From Nitrospirota bacterium (GTDB taxonomy: Bacteria; Nitrospirota; Thermodesulfovibrionia; Thermodesulfovibrionales; SM23-35), in NCBI GenBank assembly GCA_013388455.1, contig JACAFF010000031.1, forward strand, positions 1 through 52,511: 52,511 nucleotides of DNA, given 5' to 3'. The notes under the pieces were generated by a model. That model searched no databases. It was not told the origin of the DNA and saw only the letters and a program-made list of their open reading frames with translations. Within the stretch, counting starts at the first letter, position 1. Every line of letters starts with the position of its first letter. The position numbers and the translations under genes are program-made. Positions 33,836 to 42,640 of this stretch are shown here, piece after piece.

Positions 33836-34550
33836 TAGGGACACATCCCACATTTTATTTTTGTTCTTTTTTTCTTGGTCTTCTTGGCAACTTTAAGCTA
33901 AATCTCCTATCAAGTTTCTTTTCCAGCTCTCTTATAAATGTTTCACTACCAAGAGGTCTGCCTGTTCTTGTGGAGTACCTTAATTTATTCTTTTCTTCTT
34001 CTGGAATACCTACTCTGATAAATTCTATATAGTCTTTTTTCTGTCCTTTTTCAAAAAGGTCTTCACCTAATACTTTATCTCTTGCAACCCTTTACTTGAG
34101 CCCTTGCACTTGAATATGGAAAATCTTCCTCCTTTTTTACTATCCTTGCTTGTATGGGTTTTTGTTCAATCTACCTTACCACTGCCCACAAATACTTTTC
34201 TTTATTTACTATGCAGGAATGGTATCTGTTTTCCCATAACCGAACTGTTCTTCTGTATTTCCTGTTTATATACTGTGTGTAACACTCTGTATCATCTTAT
34301 ATAATGATTCTTGTTCTTTCGGTCTTGTTAGCAAGTGAACATGATTTCTGATGAGACAATATGCAAGGATTGGCGATTTCCATTTATCTGTATATTTTTT
34401 AAGTAATGATAAATATTGCTCCCTGTCTTTTTTATCAAAAAAGACCTTCTCTTTTTATTGTTCTCTCTGGATAACATGATGTGAAAAACCTGTTGCAACT
34501 GCTATTGCGAATAACTACTCTATTGCCAAGAAATATGGGATGTGTCCCTA
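33836..34550 (-). mobile_element. decayed RAYT (IS200-like) transposon with terminal inverted repeats
   Basis: Ends TAGGGACACATCCCA at 33836 and its complement TGGGATGTGTCCCTA up to 34550 (with one mismatch) define about 715 bp. The minus strand carries pieces of a Y1 transposase: VFFDKKDREQYLSLLKKYTD, LAYCLIRNHVHLLTRPKEQE (the second histidine-bearing strand of the fold), then shifted frames with EDFPYSSARAQVKG and a basic end RRFSLKLPRRPRKKEQK. Several frameshifts and stops make it inactive. The right end supplies the stop codon of the neighbouring LOG-like gene, so its insertion changed that protein's C-terminus. Confidence 0.8.
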
Positions 34551-35003
34551 ATAAGACCCTAATAGCTCAAAGGCTTTGTTTACAGCATCAACTGCATTTT
34601 CAGCGTGAATGACACCATTTATATCCCATGTCTTTATGCCTACTACTGGTTTGCCCATTTGAAGTGCAAATGCAATCTCTGAAAGTGTTCCGTATTCACC
34701 ACCTACAGCAATAAGGGCATCTGCTGAACGAGCTATAATAACATTTCTTCCTATGCCTAATCCGGTTGCTATAGGAATATCTATATAAGGATTCACTTCT
34801 TTTGTATCATTCTGAGGAAGGATGCCCACTGTTATCCCACCCTGAGATTTTGCACCTTTTGAAGCAGACTCCATGACACCGATTAGTCCACCGCATATTA
34901 AGATTGCTCCTCTCAAAGCAATCAATTTTCCAACTTCTTCTGCTTCTTTAAGAAGACTTTTCCCAACTTTTCTTCCCCCTATAACAGCAATAATTTTTTT
35001 CAT
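34548..35003 (-). CDS. LOG/TIGR00725-family Rossmann protein
   Basis: 151 residues: KKIIAVIGGRKVGKSLLKEA, ILICGGLIGVMESASKGAK, TVGILPQND, GIGRNVIIARSADALIAVGG and EYGTLSEIAFALQMGKPVVG. The PGGxGT motif of classical LOG enzymes is GGEYGTLSE here, as in the TIGR00725 branch. Possible nucleotide or molybdenum-cofactor-carrier-like role; exact function unknown. The final residues GSY and stop TAG lie at the junction with the RAYT terminal repeat, so the native C-terminus was probably slightly different. TCCTT (AAGGA on the minus strand) precedes the ATG. Confidence 0.85.
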   Translation of the reverse strand: MKKIIAVIGGRKVGKSLLKEAEEVGKLIALRGAILICGGLIGVMESASKGAKSQGGITVGILPQNDTKEVNPYIDIPIATGLGIGRNVIIARSADALIAVGGEYGTLSEIAFALQMGKPVVGIKTWDINGVIHAENAVDAVNKAFELLGSY

Positions 35004-35021
35004 AAAATAATCCTTCCTTAC

Positions 35022-35966
35022 TTACGCTTTATTCAACCTGGTCGAGAGTGATGTTAACCTGCATTTCTTACCTTGATAGGTATCTTTGGTCTCGAGATTT
35101 CTTACGATAGCGTTTAAAATCTCCTGTTTGCTTTTATACCATTGCGGAGCTATAAGAATATTATCAGACGCTGTGGAAAAAAGCCTCTCTAATACTATAT
35201 GGGGGGAAAGTCTTTCTATAAAATCAATGAGAAAATCTAGGTACTCTTCATATTCAAATAAATGGAAAGGGCTATCTCTGTATATGAACTCAAGCGGTGT
35301 ATCCTTAATCACTTGAAGATGGTGTATCTTTAAGAAATCTATCGGTAGCTGGGAAATCTCATCTGCCATTAAAAGCATTTCTTCTCTGGTCTCAGTGGGT
35401 AAACCGACGATGAGGTGAGCACCGATGAATATATTCCTGCCTTTTGTAAGTTCTATAGCCTTTAAGAAAGTTCTGTAATCATGTCCACGATTTATAAATT
35501 TAAGAGATTTGTCATACATTGATTGCATGCCGTATTCAATAAGTATAAAGTAATCTTTCGATAGTGATTCAAGAAGTGATATCTTTTCCTCATCTATACA
35601 GTCTGGCCTTGTGCCTATCGTGAGCCCGATTACAGAATCTCTGGATAGGGCTTCTCTGTATAGATGCTCTAATTTTTTCACCGGCGCATATGTGTTCGTA
35701 AAAGGTTGGAAGTAAACAAGAAATAGTGACGCATTATATCGTTTCCGCATATATGAAATGCCATCTTCTATTTGTTTGCTGATTGATATTGTTGGTCTGC
35801 AATAATCAGGCTTAAAACTGTTATTATTGCAATAAATACAACCAGAATTACTTAATCTACCATCTCTGTTGGGACAATTAAATCCTGCATCTACGATCAC
35901 TTTATAAACGTTTGCGTTGAAACGTTTTTTCATATATGAGCCAAAAGAATTATATCGCATTGACAT
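35022..35966 (-). CDS. TIGR01212-family radical SAM protein (YhcC-like)
   Basis: 314 residues. The unusual long-spaced cluster motif CPNRDGRLSNSGCIYCNN is typical of the family; further GTRPDCIDEEKI, EYGMQSMYDKSLKFINRGHD and AHLIVGLPTETREEML. YhcC-type proteins are radical SAM enzymes of uncertain substrate, proposed in RNA modification or anaerobic metabolism. 18 bp upstream of the LOG-like gene, so probably cotranscribed. An alternative ATG lies two codons downstream. Confidence 0.88.
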   Translation of the reverse strand: MSMRYNSFGSYMKKRFNANVYKVIVDAGFNCPNRDGRLSNSGCIYCNNNSFKPDYCRPTISISKQIEDGISYMRKRYNASLFLVYFQPFTNTYAPVKKLEHLYREALSRDSVIGLTIGTRPDCIDEEKISLLESLSKDYFILIEYGMQSMYDKSLKFINRGHDYRTFLKAIELTKGRNIFIGAHLIVGLPTETREEMLLMADEISQLPIDFLKIHHLQVIKDTPLEFIYRDSPFHLFEYEEYLDFLIDFIERLSPHIVLERLFSTASDNILIAPQWYKSKQEILNAIVRNLETKDTYQGKKCRLTSLSTRLNKA

Positions 35967-36021
35967 AGTTAATTATTGATTTTTAATTGTGAATCTGTCA
36001 AATTAGCTATATTTTGAAATA

Positions 36022-36738
36022 TTATTTCAATTTTCTATAAATTTCATCCCAGTTTTTAACAGTTTCTGCACCTTCGATTTCTCTGAAACTGAATGATTTA
36101 GGTTTGAATTTTTCTGCTGATTCTATGACTTGTTCACTACCGATAACCGCCCAGATCTTCAGCCCCTTTTCTCTTATCTCGTTAAACACTGAGCCCTGAT
36201 TCCATTGAATTACAGGTAAATCTGGGAACCCATTGTCTTTAAGCCAGGTCTTGGATAGATTTATATTCATAAGCCCTGTTTGAAGAAATATAATGTGAAA
36301 CTTTTTTGATAATAGGCTGATAGCCTTCTGACTTCCATCTCGCGGTTTTTTTGAAAAAAGTCCTTCGAATAAACCGTGCTCTAAATCGATGAATATAATA
36401 CGCGCTCCTTTTTTCACAGAAAGAAGTGACCCTCTGTTTTCTTCTTTACCCGATTTTACAGTTATTCGATATAGCCCTGTTTTTAAAGGAATAAATTGCT
36501 TGTATGCATATCCGTCTCCGCCTGAAAGGCTTTTCCCGATGGAGTTACCATTTACAATGAACTCAACAATCTCTCCGCCGCGTCTGAGAATCTTCCCTTT
36601 TGTCTCAGCGCTGATCATTGTTACTTCGCCTTTGAGAGCGATTGTGTCATGAACGGTTATTTCTGAAAAAGTCGTTCCAGGAAAGATGAACAATAAAAAG
36701 ACAAAACTAATCGATGCTAATATCAGCATTCCTCTCAC
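36022..36738 (-). CDS. exported HAD-like protein (App1/LNS2-like domain), function uncertain
   Basis: 238 residues: signal peptide (ILASISFVFLLFIFPGTTFS), a beta-sandwich-like region (EIVEFIVNGNSIGKSLSGGD) and from about 108 a segment laid out like the phosphatidate phosphatase/LNS2 HAD fold (RIIFIDLEHGLFEGLF, then FHIIFLQTGLMNINLSKTWL, DNGFPDLPV). The first HAD aspartate motif DxDxT reads DLEHG, so one catalytic Asp is lost and activity is doubtful. The GTG at 36738 overlaps the lonB-type stop; an ATG is 9 bp further in. Confidence 0.6.
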   Translation of the reverse strand: MRGMLILASISFVFLLFIFPGTTFSEITVHDTIALKGEVTMISAETKGKILRRGGEIVEFIVNGNSIGKSLSGGDGYAYKQFIPLKTGLYRITVKSGKEENRGSLLSVKKGARIIFIDLEHGLFEGLFSKKPRDGSQKAISLLSKKFHIIFLQTGLMNINLSKTWLKDNGFPDLPVIQWNQGSVFNEIREKGLKIWAVIGSEQVIESAEKFKPKSFSFREIEGAETVKNWDEIYRKLK

Positions 36739-39158
36739 TCAGAGACAGTATAACCCTTCAACCTCTCGGCATACTCTTTCAAACGTTTGTCTACAAAATA
36801 GTTTACTGTTCCCTCCGGGTATGTGTCGTCAGCAAGCCTCTCACCTGCATGAACTCCTGTGAGGATCTCTATGCCTTCGTCAATACTTTTTACTGCATAT
36901 ATATGAAAGGCCCTTTTATTAATTGCCTGTATGACATCCTCACGAAGCATCAGATGTCGAATATTGAAGTGTGGAATCATGACACCTTGTTTGCCTGTGA
37001 GTCCTTTTTCCTTACAAACATCAAAGAACCCTTCAATTTTGTGGTTTACTCCCCCAATAGGTTGAACCTCCCCCTTTTGGTTTACAGAACCAGTGACAGC
37101 GATATACTGTTTAATGGGTAGTCCTGAGAGACTTGAAAGGATTGCATAAAGTTCAGTTGAAGAGGCACTATCTCCTTCTACTCCTGAATATGACTGTTCA
37201 AAACAGATACTTGCTGAAAGAGATAATGGTTTGTCTTGCGCATATTTCCATCCGAGATAGCCTGAGAGGATGAGCACACCTTTGTCATGGATTCGACCAC
37301 TGAGCTGGGATTCCCTTTCTATATTGATTACTCCACGCTTTCCTAAAAATGTTTTTGCTGTTATGCGGTTAGGACGGCCAAAACTGAATATCCCAAAGTC
37401 ATAAACAGAAAGTCCGTTCACCTGACCGACTACTTCACCATCAACATCTACCATTATAGTCCCTTCCAAAATCATCTTACGAATATGCTCGGCTATAAGG
37501 TCAAGTCTGTGAATTTTTTCTCTAATCGCCTTTTCAACATGCTCTCCTTTGATTATCTGGCTTTGAGAAACTCTTGCCCAGTGATCTGATTCAATAATCA
37601 AATCCTTGATCGGACCGAATCTTGCAGATAATTTTTCCTGATCACCTGCTGTCCTTACTGCATGTTCTATTATCTTTGCAACACCACAACGGTCAAATGG
37701 CAACAGTTTCTCATCTTTGCAGCATGAACTTATAAAACACGCATATGCCTTTATATTGTAAGCTGTTTTTTCCATCTGGGAATCGAAATCAGCCTTCACC
37801 TTGAACATCTCCCAGAAATCTTCATCATACATTGTCAGGAGTTGATATATCGAATCATCCCCCATAACAATAATTTTGAACTCTACAGGCATTGGTTGAG
37901 TTCTCATTCCCTGCGGTGTTATGAAACCCATTTGTTCCCATGGGTCTTCAACACGTATCTCCTTTGTCTTTATAACCCTCTTCAGTCCCTCCCAGACACC
38001 TGCATTCATAAGAACATCCCGTATATTTAATAATAAATAGCCTCCGTTTGCGAGATGGACAGCACCTGACTTAATCATGGTATGGTCGCTCATATATGTC
38101 CCCATAATTGCTTTTCTTTCTATCCTCCCAAACATATTAAACCAGTTTGGATTAGGCTCAAAAATGATTGGAGGCCCTACTGTCGAACTATTGTCAACAA
38201 ATACATTAACCTTATAGGCTATAAAAGGATCACCATGTCCAATCGGAAAGCTGGACGGCTGAAAATCAGGAGAAACCTGTTGGAATAAGTCTAATCTTGA
38301 AAGAGTGTATTTTTTTACTTCTTCAAGAAAATGCAATATTTCAGGGTATTCTCTGTATTTTGCAATAATCTCTTCAAAAGGATTTGCAATTGCAAACTCA
38401 CCAGCTTTCTGGTCTAACTCCCTCATTTTTTCACTTATTTCCTTTTCAATTTCACGCAACCTTGTATAAGTCTCTTCGACCTTTCTCATCATTTCCAGAC
38501 GTTTTGCCTCTATCGCATCTTTTTCGTCTTTTTGCAGAGACAGAAAATCTTCTCGTGATAATGGCTTTCCATCTACCAATGGAATTACAATAGCACCACT
38601 TGGAGAAAGTTGAACCATAAGGTTTTTTGTTTTTGCTATATTTTCCAGTTCATCCATAGCATTCTGGTACAGGCGCTGATGCTCTTCCATAATGTCCTGT
38701 TTTCTCTTGTTATGCTGTTCGCTTCCAAAAGTCTTGGGTATCTCTTCCTTTAACCTCTTGAGCAATCTTTCCATATGGTTTTGGAAATCTTTCCCACCGC
38801 CCTGCAACAATTTCAGGATTTTTGGCTGGTCAGGATCAGAAAAATTATATACATAACACCAGTCGTAAGAATGATACTTGGTTCCCTTTTCTTTCTTTTC
38901 AATAAGAAATCTTTTAAGCATCTCCTTTACAGTTGTTGCCTTCCCTGTGCCAGTAAGGCCTGTTAAAAAAAGATTATATCCAGCCCTTTCAAGAGAAAGC
39001 CCAAATTTAATAGCATCTATTGCTCTATCCTGTCCAATAAAATCCCTTAGTGGCTGAATATCTTCTGTACAGGCAAACTGCAACATATTTTCCGGACATA
39101 TCCAGCGAAGTTTTTCTGCAGGGACAGAGTATTTTTCAGTATTAATAAATTCCCCCAT
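36735..39158 (-). CDS. Lon-related ATP-dependent protease (LonB-type, AAA_32)
   Basis: 807 residues. Walker A LTGLTGTGKATT near residue 65, a long helical insert (about 180-270), VNGLSVYDFGIFSFGRPNRI and a C-terminal S16 protease domain with the catalytic Ser in EGDSASSTELYAIL and Lys in GGVNHKIEGFFDVCKEKG. The family degrades unfolded proteins in the cytosol without the LonA N-terminal domain. It shares a 4-bp overlap with the exported protein gene downstream, a surprising pairing of a cytosolic protease and an exported protein. Confidence 0.92.
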   Translation of the reverse strand: MGEFINTEKYSVPAEKLRWICPENMLQFACTEDIQPLRDFIGQDRAIDAIKFGLSLERAGYNLFLTGLTGTGKATTVKEMLKRFLIEKKEKGTKYHSYDWCYVYNFSDPDQPKILKLLQGGGKDFQNHMERLLKRLKEEIPKTFGSEQHNKRKQDIMEEHQRLYQNAMDELENIAKTKNLMVQLSPSGAIVIPLVDGKPLSREDFLSLQKDEKDAIEAKRLEMMRKVEETYTRLREIEKEISEKMRELDQKAGEFAIANPFEEIIAKYREYPEILHFLEEVKKYTLSRLDLFQQVSPDFQPSSFPIGHGDPFIAYKVNVFVDNSSTVGPPIIFEPNPNWFNMFGRIERKAIMGTYMSDHTMIKSGAVHLANGGYLLLNIRDVLMNAGVWEGLKRVIKTKEIRVEDPWEQMGFITPQGMRTQPMPVEFKIIVMGDDSIYQLLTMYDEDFWEMFKVKADFDSQMEKTAYNIKAYACFISSCCKDEKLLPFDRCGVAKIIEHAVRTAGDQEKLSARFGPIKDLIIESDHWARVSQSQIIKGEHVEKAIREKIHRLDLIAEHIRKMILEGTIMVDVDGEVVGQVNGLSVYDFGIFSFGRPNRITAKTFLGKRGVINIERESQLSGRIHDKGVLILSGYLGWKYAQDKPLSLSASICFEQSYSGVEGDSASSTELYAILSSLSGLPIKQYIAVTGSVNQKGEVQPIGGVNHKIEGFFDVCKEKGLTGKQGVMIPHFNIRHLMLREDVIQAINKRAFHIYAVKSIDEGIEILTGVHAGERLADDTYPEGTVNYFVDKRLKEYAERLKGYTVSE

Positions 39159-39305
39159 GTTTAGCTCCTTTTTTATTTAATCAAAGATTGAACTTATTAT
39201 ATCATGTCACTGTTTTCTAAAATAATTCTTTGAAGGCAAGTTTATTCAATATCCGCAGCAAAATAAACTACCCATTGATATCCACCTTTGCCAAAGGGAA
39301 GTAGA

Positions 39306-40463
39306 ATGGAAAAAATATCCCTTCATATGATATACATAAAATTAAAACCAGAAAGGAAAAGATTGAAAGAAAAAAGAAAAAATATTACTCAAAGGGATAG
39401 TTATAAAATACTCACTTCGTTATTTGACACTACCACAGATTTTTTATATTTACTCGATGAACGGGGGACTATTTTAAAAGTCAATAGAGCTGTATTAAAC
39501 CGAACGGGATATACAGAAGAAGAGATACTCGGTTTGAGCATCGAAAAAATTTTTAGCCCTGCATCACAGGAAATTTTTGCACAAAAATTTCCTGTGCTTC
39601 TAAAAAATAAAGTTAATAGTGAAGAAGTAGATATAGTTTGTAAAAATGGTGAGATTGTTAATGTTCTTTGCACAGGGTCAATTGTCTGTGATGATTATGG
39701 TGATATTATATACATCATTGTTTATCAGAAAGATATAACTAACCTGAAGCGCTCTGAGGAAAAACTTCGACAGATGGATAAGATAAAGCTGCTCGGACAG
39801 CTTGCTGCTGGTGTTGCCCATGAGGTCCGAAATCCATTGAACTCAATACTGGCAATTACAGAAGCCTTATTCCAGGATATCGGGGATAATCCAGAATATA
39901 AAATTTTCCTTGAGCATATAAAAAAACAGGTCGATCGTTTATCAAAATTAATGAATGATTTATTAGATCTTGCAAGACCGATATACCCATCAAATTTTCA
40001 TAAAGAGTCTCTGTATACAATTTGCAAGGCTGCAATAAATTTATTTAAAGAGGAGGGTGTTTCACAGAAACATAAAATAAATTTATTTCTGTCTCCTGAA
40101 AAGACCTTTCCAGAGGTAATGGCAGACAGTTCTCGATTACAGCAGGCTTTTCTCAATCTGTTGAAGAATTCTTGTCAGAATAGTCCTGAAGATGAAGAAA
40201 TCGAATTTATTTTGTCATTACATGATAGAAAATTTGTTAAAATATTTATTGTTGATCATGGGATCGGAATTCCAATTGAAAATCTTCAAAATGTATTCGA
40301 TCCATTTTTTACAACTCAGAAGGGCTCTTATGGTCTGGGGCTCAGTCTAACTAAACATATCATTGAATCTCATGGAGGTGAAATTTTGATATATAATAAC
40401 AATCCACCTCCGGGGTGTACTGTTGAAATTATGTTACCTATTGCTAATGAGGAGATAAAATGA
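39306..40463 (+). CDS. PAS-domain sensor histidine kinase (NtrB-like)
   Basis: 385 residues with no membrane segment, so a cytosolic sensor. PAS domain about 40-150 (TTDFLYLLDERGTILKVNR, GYTEEEILGLSIEKIF), phospho-acceptor His in GVAHEVRNPLNSI, N box NLLKNSCQNS, G boxes DHGIGIPIENL and SYGLGLSLTKHIIESHGGEI. ATG at 39306 has AAGGGAAG upstream and is preferred over a TTG 18 bp earlier. ATGA overlap with the sigma-54 regulator gene makes them a clear pair. Ligand not evident. Confidence 0.9.
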   Translation: MEKISLHMIYIKLKPERKRLKEKRKNITQRDSYKILTSLFDTTTDFLYLLDERGTILKVNRAVLNRTGYTEEEILGLSIEKIFSPASQEIFAQKFPVLLKNKVNSEEVDIVCKNGEIVNVLCTGSIVCDDYGDIIYIIVYQKDITNLKRSEEKLRQMDKIKLLGQLAAGVAHEVRNPLNSILAITEALFQDIGDNPEYKIFLEHIKKQVDRLSKLMNDLLDLARPIYPSNFHKESLYTICKAAINLFKEEGVSQKHKINLFLSPEKTFPEVMADSSRLQQAFLNLLKNSCQNSPEDEEIEFILSLHDRKFVKIFIVDHGIGIPIENLQNVFDPFFTTQKGSYGLGLSLTKHIIESHGGEILIYNNNPPPGCTVEIMLPIANEEIK

Positions 40464-41779
40464 ATCCGAAGATTCTTATTATTGATGACGAAGAAAGCAC
40501 GAGGTTCGGATTATCAAGGTATCTTTCAAAGGTTGGCTATATAGTTCAGGATGCTGATACCCTATCAAAATCAAAGGAAGCAGTTTCATCTCAACGGTTT
40601 GATGCTATTATTTTAGATCTTAATCTACCGGACGGCAATGGCCTTGACTGGATACCAGAATTAAGGGAAATCCATCCAGATGTAGCACTTGTCATTATAA
40701 CAGGATATGGTGATATCCCTGTTGCAGTTGAAGCGATGAGACGTGGTGCTGATAATTTTCTTACCAAGCCAGTAAATATGGCAGACCTTGATGTTTTTCT
40801 CAGAAAAAGTCTTGAGATAGGTAATCTAAGACGAAAACACCTAACCACTCAGCGTTTGATGAGAAAAGATCAGCCGTATTTTGGAGAAAGTTCAGTCATG
40901 AAAAAAGTTATGAATATGATATCCCTCGCATCTGAAAATGAGTCTCCAGTTGTGTTGCTTGGTGAGACAGGCTCCGGGAAAGGGTTTTTAGCAAAATGGT
41001 TACACGATCATAGTCCACGATATTCTGGCCCTTTTGTTGAATTAAATTGCTCAAACCTCAGAGGAGACTTACTTGCGAGTGAACTTTTCGGTCACGCTAA
41101 GGGATCGTTTACTTCTGCTGTTCATGACAAACAGGGATTGATCGAGGTAGCAGACGGTGGAACACTTTTTCTCGATGAGATTAGTGATATGGATTTAGGA
41201 GTTCAGGCACAATTTCTTAAAGTTGTTGAGGAAAAACAATACCGTCGTCTTGGTGAAGTTAAAATGAGGACGAGCGATTTCAGGCTTATATGTGCTACAA
41301 ATCATGATCTTGTTGAAGAGATAAAAAATGGCAGATTTAGGAAAGACTTATATTTTCGGATTAATGTCCTGCCAATAACAATACCTCCTCTAAGGGAAAG
41401 GCCAGAAGATATTCCGGGATTTGTCCGCAAGATTTTGACAAATTTAGGGCATAATGATACTGAAGTCCCAGATGAAATTATTCAGATGCTAAAAAACTAT
41501 CCATGGCCCGGCAATATCCGAGAATTAAGAAATGTTCTGGAAAGAGCAATTCTTCTTTCACAGGGTAAAACTCTTTCAACAGAACATTTTCCTGGTTTAG
41601 AACCATGCTATTTCATATCAGAAAAAAATAAAAGACTCAGTAATCTTGATAATATTGAGGAAAATCATATAAGAGCTATAGTCAAACAATTTAATGGTGA
41701 TACTCGCAAGGCATCTGAAGCATTGGGAATCTCAAGGGCAACATTATACAGGAAATTAAAAAAATTTCAGAAAAAATAA
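40460..41779 (+). CDS. NtrC-family sigma-54-dependent response regulator
   Basis: 439 residues: receiver (1-120) with phospho-acceptor Asp in AIILDLNLPDGNG, AAA+ domain (about 145-375) with Walker A GETGSGKG, Walker B GGTLFLDEI and arginine-finger region, and a Fis-type helix-turn-helix (TRKASEALGISRATLYRKLK). The sigma-54 contact loop GAFTGA reads GSFTSA, two changes from consensus; similar variants exist in functional activators. Output is presumably sigma-54 promoters, one of which lies just downstream at 41963. Confidence 0.92.
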   Translation: MNPKILIIDDEESTRFGLSRYLSKVGYIVQDADTLSKSKEAVSSQRFDAIILDLNLPDGNGLDWIPELREIHPDVALVIITGYGDIPVAVEAMRRGADNFLTKPVNMADLDVFLRKSLEIGNLRRKHLTTQRLMRKDQPYFGESSVMKKVMNMISLASENESPVVLLGETGSGKGFLAKWLHDHSPRYSGPFVELNCSNLRGDLLASELFGHAKGSFTSAVHDKQGLIEVADGGTLFLDEISDMDLGVQAQFLKVVEEKQYRRLGEVKMRTSDFRLICATNHDLVEEIKNGRFRKDLYFRINVLPITIPPLRERPEDIPGFVRKILTNLGHNDTEVPDEIIQMLKNYPWPGNIRELRNVLERAILLSQGKTLSTEHFPGLEPCYFISEKNKRLSNLDNIEENHIRAIVKQFNGDTRKASEALGISRATLYRKLKKFQKK

Positions 41780-41962
41780 TTTATATCCTTTATAGAATTG
41801 TAACTTTTAATGATATTCTAATCTCCTAATATAAAAAACGTTCCATCTCATAATTCTCATTTTTAATAATCATTTTCAACAAAAGTGAAATTTTATTTAT
41901 CAAAATTTAACGATAGCTAAAAAACCTTTTATTATTCTTTATTTCTGGAGACAGATATTTTC

Positions 41963-41978
41963 TGGCATTTATTTTGCT
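41963..41978 (+). promoter_or_regulatory. sigma-54 (-24/-12) promoter
   Basis: TGGCATTTATTTTGCT matches TGGCAC-N5-TTGCW at all but one position, and GG to GC spacing is the required 12 bp. It sits 33 bp before the ATG of the response regulator at 42012, placing the start site near 41990. The gene just upstream encodes a sigma-54 activator, so autogenous or cascade control is plausible. No obvious activator-binding palindrome was found further upstream. Confidence 0.65.
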
Positions 41979-42011
41979 CTATTTGTATTATTTAAGAACT
42001 GACAATTAATT

Positions 42012-42401
42012 ATGGCTAAAACAAGGCAGAAAAAGAGTCACATACTTCTTGTGGATGATGAAAAAGCACTTCTGTTGGCTTTTAAAAAATTTCTTCAGAG
42101 TCCAAAGATTAATGTTGACACAGCGGAAACATTTAATGAAGTTAAATCTATGTTAGAAAAAAAAGTATATGATGTCATCATCACAGATCTCAGACTTACA
42201 GGAACTTCTAAAGAAGAAGGTCTAAATATTATTAATATGACAAAGGAAAAAAATCCTGAAACGCAGGTTATTCTACTTACAGCATATGGGAATCAGGAAA
42301 TAATGGAGAAGGCATATCAATTAGGAGCTGCATATTATTTTGAAAAACCAGTTTCAGTGAACGTTTTAAAAGAAGCTCTCATGAATTTGGGGGTTATGTA
42401 A
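42012..42401 (+). CDS. single-domain response regulator
   Basis: 129 residues, only a receiver: HILLVDDEKALLLAF (acidic pair), phospho-acceptor Asp in DVIITDLRL, conserved Thr in VILLTAYG and Lys in YYFEKPV. No output domain, so it works by protein contact or in a phosphorelay. Expected to be transcribed from the sigma-54 promoter at 41963, downstream of the NtrC-type pair, linking the three genes into one circuit. Confidence 0.9.
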   Translation: MAKTRQKKSHILLVDDEKALLLAFKKFLQSPKINVDTAETFNEVKSMLEKKVYDVIITDLRLTGTSKEEGLNIINMTKEKNPETQVILLTAYGNQEIMEKAYQLGAAYYFEKPVSVNVLKEALMNLGVM

Positions 42402-42421
42402 AAGCATTTAAGAAAATAAGC

Positions 42422-42512
42422 TTAACCCAAATAATGCATACATTACTCGAAAATTTCTTTGTATTGACGAATTTATTAAATTATTCAGATTCTAATTGCA
42501 TTTTCGGGTTAA
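42422..42512. repeat. TTAACCC-ended repeat, copy 1 (91 bp)
   Basis: Begins TTAACCCAAATAATGCATAC and CATTACTCGAAAATTTCTTT, ends GCATTTTCGGGTTAA. Left end is the reverse complement of the right ends of copies at 46995 and 51519 (about 35 of 40 bases); its right end matches the left ends of those copies. Same element in opposite orientation. AT-rich with no ORF, MITE-like. Confidence 0.65.
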
Positions 42513-42525
42513 ACTGTAATTAACA

Positions 42526-42555
42526 GCGAGATTGCTTCGTTGCACTTTCAATGAC
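42526..42555. repeat. partial copy of a dispersed GAGATT...AATGAC repeat
   Basis: GCGAGATTGCTTCGTTGCAC then TTTCAATGAC resembles the widespread bacterial dispersed repeat whose fuller version lies at 51572 on the other strand (GTCATTCCGAGCGGAGCGAG). It follows repeat copy 1 within 15 bp, just as the fuller copy is tied to copy 3. Confidence 0.4.
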
Positions 42556-42640
42556 ATTTCTTTATTTCTTTTTGTTATACTTTCTAACAAAAATTTCTCT
42601 GCTTGTTATAAATGAAATATGTGTAAATTTTGTTTTGACC

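Noticed and set aside
34104-34304. 66-codon plus-strand frame in the RAYT element
   Set aside because: It is antisense to transposase fragments that read clearly on the minus strand.
42551-42640. N-terminal hydrophobic extension of KdsC
   Set aside because: The added 30 residues overlap a dispersed repeat and are absent from the family; ATG at 42641 gives the normal length.
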